Part shown: positions 60,975 to 64,000 of the stretch, piece after piece
Numbering within the stretch: position 1 is the first letter of the stretch
Layout of the letters: the number at the start of each line of letters is the position of its first letter
Source: Pseudomonas sp. HR96
Lineage (GTDB): Bacteria; Pseudomonadota; Gammaproteobacteria; Pseudomonadales; Pseudomonadaceae
Direction of reading: 5' to 3'
NCBI RefSeq assembly: GCF_034059295.1
Contig: NZ_CP139141.1
Coordinates: 2,525,001-2,589,000, forward strand
Length of the DNA stretch: 64,000 nt
Made by a program: the position numbers and the translations under genes
Notes under the pieces: model-generated
Databases searched by the model: none
What the model saw: only the letters and a program-made list of their open reading frames with translations
Told to the model about the DNA's origin: nothing

Positions 60975-61075
60975 GGTCGGCTCCTTTCAAGTGGCCTGTA
61001 AAACTTGGGCAACCGCAATTGCCGAAGGTGCCCTGAACTCCCGCCGCCACCCCTAGTCAGTCTCTAGAGACCCTT

Positions 61076-61894
61076 ATGGAGACAATGGCGCACATGCACA
61101 TCTCACTCGACAAGCAAGTAGCGCTGGTCACCGGGGCCAGTTCCGGGCTCGGTGCTGCCGCAGCCAAAGGCCTGGCCGCAGCGGGCGCTGCGGTAGTGAT
61201 CAACTACAACGCCCACGCCGAACCCGCTGAACGACTGGCCGAAGAAATTCGCCAGGCTGGTGGCAAGGCCATCGCCGTGGGCGCCGACGTGTCCCAGGAG
61301 GCGGACGTCGAAAAGCTTTTCGCCAAGACCCTCGACACCTTCGGCGCCCTCGACATCCTGCTGGCCAATTCAGGGATGCAGAAGGACGCCGCCACCGTCG
61401 ACATGACCCTGGCCGACTGGAACAAGGTGCTGGAAGTCAACCTGACCGGGCAGTTCCTCTGCGCTCGCGCCGCCCTGCGCCAGTTCGCCAGCCAGGGGCC
61501 ACGGCCCTGGGTGTCGCGGGCTGCCGGCAAGATCATCCACATGAGCTCGGTGCACCAGCTCATCCCCTGGGCCGGCCACGTGAACTATGCGGCCTCCAAA
61601 GGCGGCATCGACCTGTTGATGCGCAGCATCGCCCAGGAAGTGGGCGAGCAGCGCATCCGCGTCAATTCAATCGCCCCCGGGGCGATCCGCACCGCGATCA
61701 ACAGCGCCAACACCCAGGGGGAAGCCGAGCGCAAGCTGCTCGAGCTGATCCCGTACGGGCGCATCGGCGAGGCCGAAGACGTGGCCAATGCGGTGGTCTG
61801 GCTGGCCAGCGATGCGTCCGATTACGTACACGGCACTACCTTATTCATCGACGGCGGCATGAGCCTGTACGCGGGGTTTCGCAACAATGGCTGA
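61076..61894 (+). CDS. SDR family oxidoreductase (glucose 1-dehydrogenase-like)
   Basis: 272 residues from 61076. ATGs at 61085 and 61094 are possible. Rossmann loop 'VALVTGASSGLGAAAAKGLA', 'ILLANSGMQKD' (NAG-type motif), catalytic Ser in 'IIHMSSVHQL', and Tyr/Lys in 'VNYAASKGGI'. The C-terminal 'IAPGAIRTAIN' and 'GTTLFIDGGMSLY' are typical of the glucose 1-dehydrogenase subgroup. Cytosolic. Its stop overlaps the start of the GH15 gene by eight bases, so the two act in one unit, likely on sugars. Confidence 0.93.
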   Translation: METMAHMHISLDKQVALVTGASSGLGAAAAKGLAAAGAAVVINYNAHAEPAERLAEEIRQAGGKAIAVGADVSQEADVEKLFAKTLDTFGALDILLANSGMQKDAATVDMTLADWNKVLEVNLTGQFLCARAALRQFASQGPRPWVSRAAGKIIHMSSVHQLIPWAGHVNYAASKGGIDLLMRSIAQEVGEQRIRVNSIAPGAIRTAINSANTQGEAERKLLELIPYGRIGEAEDVANAVVWLASDASDYVHGTTLFIDGGMSLYAGFRNNG

Positions 61895-63731
61895 TTCCAG
61901 CACTCGAGAATCGTTCGACCAGGAGCCGCAGAGCATCATCGAGGCCCACGGTGTCATTGGTGACATGCGCAGCGCGGCGCTGATTGCGGACACCGGCAGT
62001 GTGGACTTCTTCTGCTGGCCTGACTTCGACAGCCCATCGCTGTTCAGCGCCTTGCTCGACAGCCCCAAGGCGGGAATCTTCCAGCTGGCGCCGCAACTGG
62101 ACGATGCCCGCCGATTGCAGGTGTACCTGCCCGATACCAACGTACTGCTGACCCGCTGGATCAGCGAAAGCGCCGTGGTGGAAATCACCGACCTGATGCC
62201 CATCGGCATCAGCGAGGACGACCTGCCGCGTCTGGTGCGGCGGATCGTGGTAATCAACGGCAGCGCCGACGTGCGCATGTGCTGCCGGGTGCGCCACGAC
62301 TACAGCCGCGCCGACACCCGCGCCGGCATGGACGGCGACGATGTGTGGTTCGAAGCCGATCAGCAGCCCACCCTGCGCCTGGCCAGCACCCAGCCAATGC
62401 GCCTGGATGAGCACGCCGCCATCGCCGAGTTCACCCTGCAGGAAGGCGAAAGCGCCGAGTTCATCCTGGGCGGCAGCGAAGACCCGCTGGTCAAGGCCGG
62501 GCAGGGCAGCCAGTGCCTGACCGACACCTTGGCGTTCTGGCGTGACTGGATCGGCAAGTCCAACTACAACGGCCGCTGGCGCGAGGAGGTCAATCGCTCG
62601 GCGCTGGCGCTCAAGCTGCTGACCTCGCGCAAGCACGGCGGCATCGTCGCCGCCGCCACCTTCGGCCTGCCGGAAACCCGCGGCGGCGAGCGCAATTGGG
62701 ATTACCGCTACACCTGGATCCGTGATGGCTCGTTCACCGTCTACGCCTTCATGCGCCTGGGCTACACCAGCGAGGCCAATGCCTTCGTGCAGTGGGTCCG
62801 CGAGCGGGTCGGCGCCTGCTGCGAGGAACAGGCCAAGCTGGGCATCGTCTACAGCCTGCAGGGCGAGGAGAAACTGCCCGAAGCGACCCTCGACCACCTT
62901 GCCGGCTACGCCGGCTCGCAGCCGGTGCGCATTGGCAACGGTGCCTACAAGCAGCATCAGCTGGACATCTATGGCGAACTGCTGGACGCAGTGTACCTGG
63001 CCAACAAGTATGGCGAGGCGATCTCCCATGAAGGCTGGAAACATGTCATCACCCTGGTCGACCGGGTGTGCGAGCAGTGGCAGGAAAAGGACGTCGGCAT
63101 CTGGGAGATCCGTGGTGCAGGGCGGCACTTCCTGCATTCGCGGCTGATGTGCTGGGTGGCACTGGACCGCGCCCTGCGCCTGGCCAACAAGCGGTCGCTG
63201 CCGGCACCCTTCATGCGCTGGGACGAGGTGCGCCAGGCCATCCACGATGATATCTGGAGCAATTTCTGGGACGCCAAGGCCGGCCATTTCGTGCAGAGCC
63301 TGGGCAGCCAGGAGGTCGACGGCGCCATGCTGCTGATGCCGCTGGTGCGCTTCGTCGGTGCCAGCGACCCGCGCTGGCTGGCCACCCTGGAGGTCATCGA
63401 GCGCGAGCTGGTGCGCGATGGCATGGTCTATCGTTACCGCAACGACGGCGTCAACAGCGACGGCCTGCAAGGCGAGGAGGGCGCGTTCACCGCCTGCTCG
63501 TTCTGGTATGTCGAATGCCTGGCCAGGGCCGGGCGCGTCGAACAGGCGCATCTGGAATTCACCCAGCTGCTGCGCTATGCCAGCCCCCTGGGGCTGTACG
63601 CCGAAGAATTCGACCGCCACGGCCGGCACCTGGGCAACACGCCACAGGCGCTCAGCCATCTGGCGTTGATCAGCGCTGCCAGTTTTCTGGACCGCAAACT
63701 CAGCGGCAAGGCGACGCAGTGGCAACCTTGA
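61887..63731 (+). CDS. Glycoside hydrolase family 15 protein (glucoamylase/trehalase-like)
   Basis: 614 residues, the normal length. The N-terminal beta-sandwich includes '[20 protein letters not shown]' and '[19 protein letters not shown]'. The alpha/alpha barrel has '[20 protein letters not shown]', '[16 protein letters not shown]', '[10 protein letters not shown]' (probable acid Glu) and '[19 protein letters not shown]'. No signal peptide, so it is cytosolic, which fits intracellular trehalase or oligosaccharide hydrolysis (family knowledge). It overlaps the SDR gene by eight bases. A small winged-helix-like gene follows 29 bases later. Confidence 0.93.
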   Translation: MADSSTRESFDQEPQSIIEAHGVIGDMRSAALIADTGSVDFFCWPDFDSPSLFSALLDSPKAGIFQLAPQLDDARRLQVYLPDTNVLLTRWISESAVVEITDLMPIGISEDDLPRLVRRIVVINGSADVRMCCRVRHDYSRADTRAGMDGDDVWFEADQQPTLRLASTQPMRLDEHAAIAEFTLQEGESAEFILGGSEDPLVKAGQGSQCLTDTLAFWRDWIGKSNYNGRWREEVNRSALALKLLTSRKHGGIVAAATFGLPETRGGERNWDYRYTWIRDGSFTVYAFMRLGYTSEANAFVQWVRERVGACCEEQAKLGIVYSLQGEEKLPEATLDHLAGYAGSQPVRIGNGAYKQHQLDIYGELLDAVYLANKYGEAISHEGWKHVITLVDRVCEQWQEKDVGIWEIRGAGRHFLHSRLMCWVALDRALRLANKRSLPAPFMRWDEVRQAIHDDIWSNFWDAKAGHFVQSLGSQEVDGAMLLMPLVRFVGASDPRWLATLEVIERELVRDGMVYRYRNDGVNSDGLQGEEGAFTACSFWYVECLARAGRVEQAHLEFTQLLRYASPLGLYAEEFDRHGRHLGNTPQALSHLALISAASFLDRKLSGKATQWQP

Positions 63732-63760
63732 ACACTTGGAAACTGCAAGAGGATAGCGTG

Positions 63761-63985
63761 ATGACCGTGACCAACGAGCTGGAAAAAGAAGTCCTGACCC
63801 GCCTGCTGCATGCCGGCAGCGCTGGCCTGGGCAAGGAAGTGCTGGACAACTACCGCGGGCCGGAGCAGGTCGCGCTGTGCCTGCAGAGTCTGCAGGACAA
63901 GGGCTGGGTGCAAGGCAGCAGGGAGCCGCTGGAATACCCGATCAAGTTGAGCGCGGCGGGGGTCGAGGCGGCCAAGGCCCTCTGA
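63761..63985 (+). CDS. Small winged-helix-like protein (74 aa)
   Basis: 'MTVTNELEKEVLTRLLHAGS' then 'CLQSLQDKGWVQGSREP' and 'YPIKLSAAGVEAAKAL'. The helix-helix-wing order resembles a small winged-helix domain. 'agagga' precedes the ATG. It is read with the SDR and GH15 genes (29-base gap) and may regulate them or be a stress-related companion. No family was firmly recognised. Confidence 0.75.
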   Translation: MTVTNELEKEVLTRLLHAGSAGLGKEVLDNYRGPEQVALCLQSLQDKGWVQGSREPLEYPIKLSAAGVEAAKAL

Positions 63986-64000
63986 TTCGGGCGTCACTGG

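Overview
The window looks like chromosomal DNA of a fluorescent Pseudomonas, most likely of the P. putida/P. entomophila kind. The signs are high-GC coding sequence with G/C-rich third positions, REP-type intergenic palindromes, a Crc/Hfq CA motif in front of a dicarboxylate-type transporter gene, and many LysR/AraC regulators, MFS pumps and TonB-type uptake genes. No rRNA, tRNA, CRISPR array, complete insertion sequence or prophage was seen.

Left part (1-35 kb). Two very large type V autotransporter genes face each other, one at 2-4051 (+, its 5' end lies outside the window) and one at 20386-26499 (-, complete). Their last ~1.62 kb (stalk and beta-barrel) are almost identical in inverted orientation and enclose 16 kb. 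The enclosed block holds a two-gene unit of a nucleoid-associated-like protein and a membrane protein (4.2-6.6 kb), an electrophile/quinone metabolism block (7.4-15.9 kb), a HIT-like gene next to a frameshifted gene (16-17 kb) and a soluble hybrid histidine kinase (17.6-20.2 kb). The metabolic block comprises a quinone reductase, two LysR regulators, a RarD-like permease, a flavodoxin-fold reductase, an Old Yellow Enzyme, two pirins, an isochorismatase-like hydrolase and a decayed FAD monooxygenase. It has lower GC in its first third and is bounded by a decayed copy of the HIT gene on one side and the intact HIT gene on the other. Upstream of the complete autotransporter lie a lipoprotein hydrolase and an unusual TPR-sulfotransferase-TPR-glycosyltransferase fusion, which could modify the adhesins, followed by a CHASE-domain phosphorelay kinase.

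Middle part (35-49 kb). A 22-residue membrane peptide gene and a small cytochrome c gene lie beside a 2022-residue protein of unknown function with several hydrophobic segments. A dicarboxylate-type symporter / dehydrogenase pair carries a hexanucleotide microsatellite. A three-gene operon follows (MFS, ArsB-like antiporter, Tat-exported dienelactone hydrolase-like protein). Next is a 1.5 kb tandem array of ~355-375 bp units, each built from inverted REP-like hairpins.

Right part (49-64 kb). A type B carboxylesterase is bracketed by two copies of a ~115 bp element ending in a minus-strand terminator. A sulfur-linked uptake group follows: GlxA-type regulator, orphan sulfonate-binding protein, arylsulfotransferase-family protein, TonB receptor and a convergent MFS gene. 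The window ends with a UvrA-like ABC ATPase, a 47-residue hydrophilic protein, and an SDR / GH15 / small-protein operon.

The most unusual features are the fusion enzyme beside the autotransporters, the near-identical inverted barrels around 16 kb, the nucleoid/membrane gene pair, the palindromic tandem array and the duplicated ~115 bp element.
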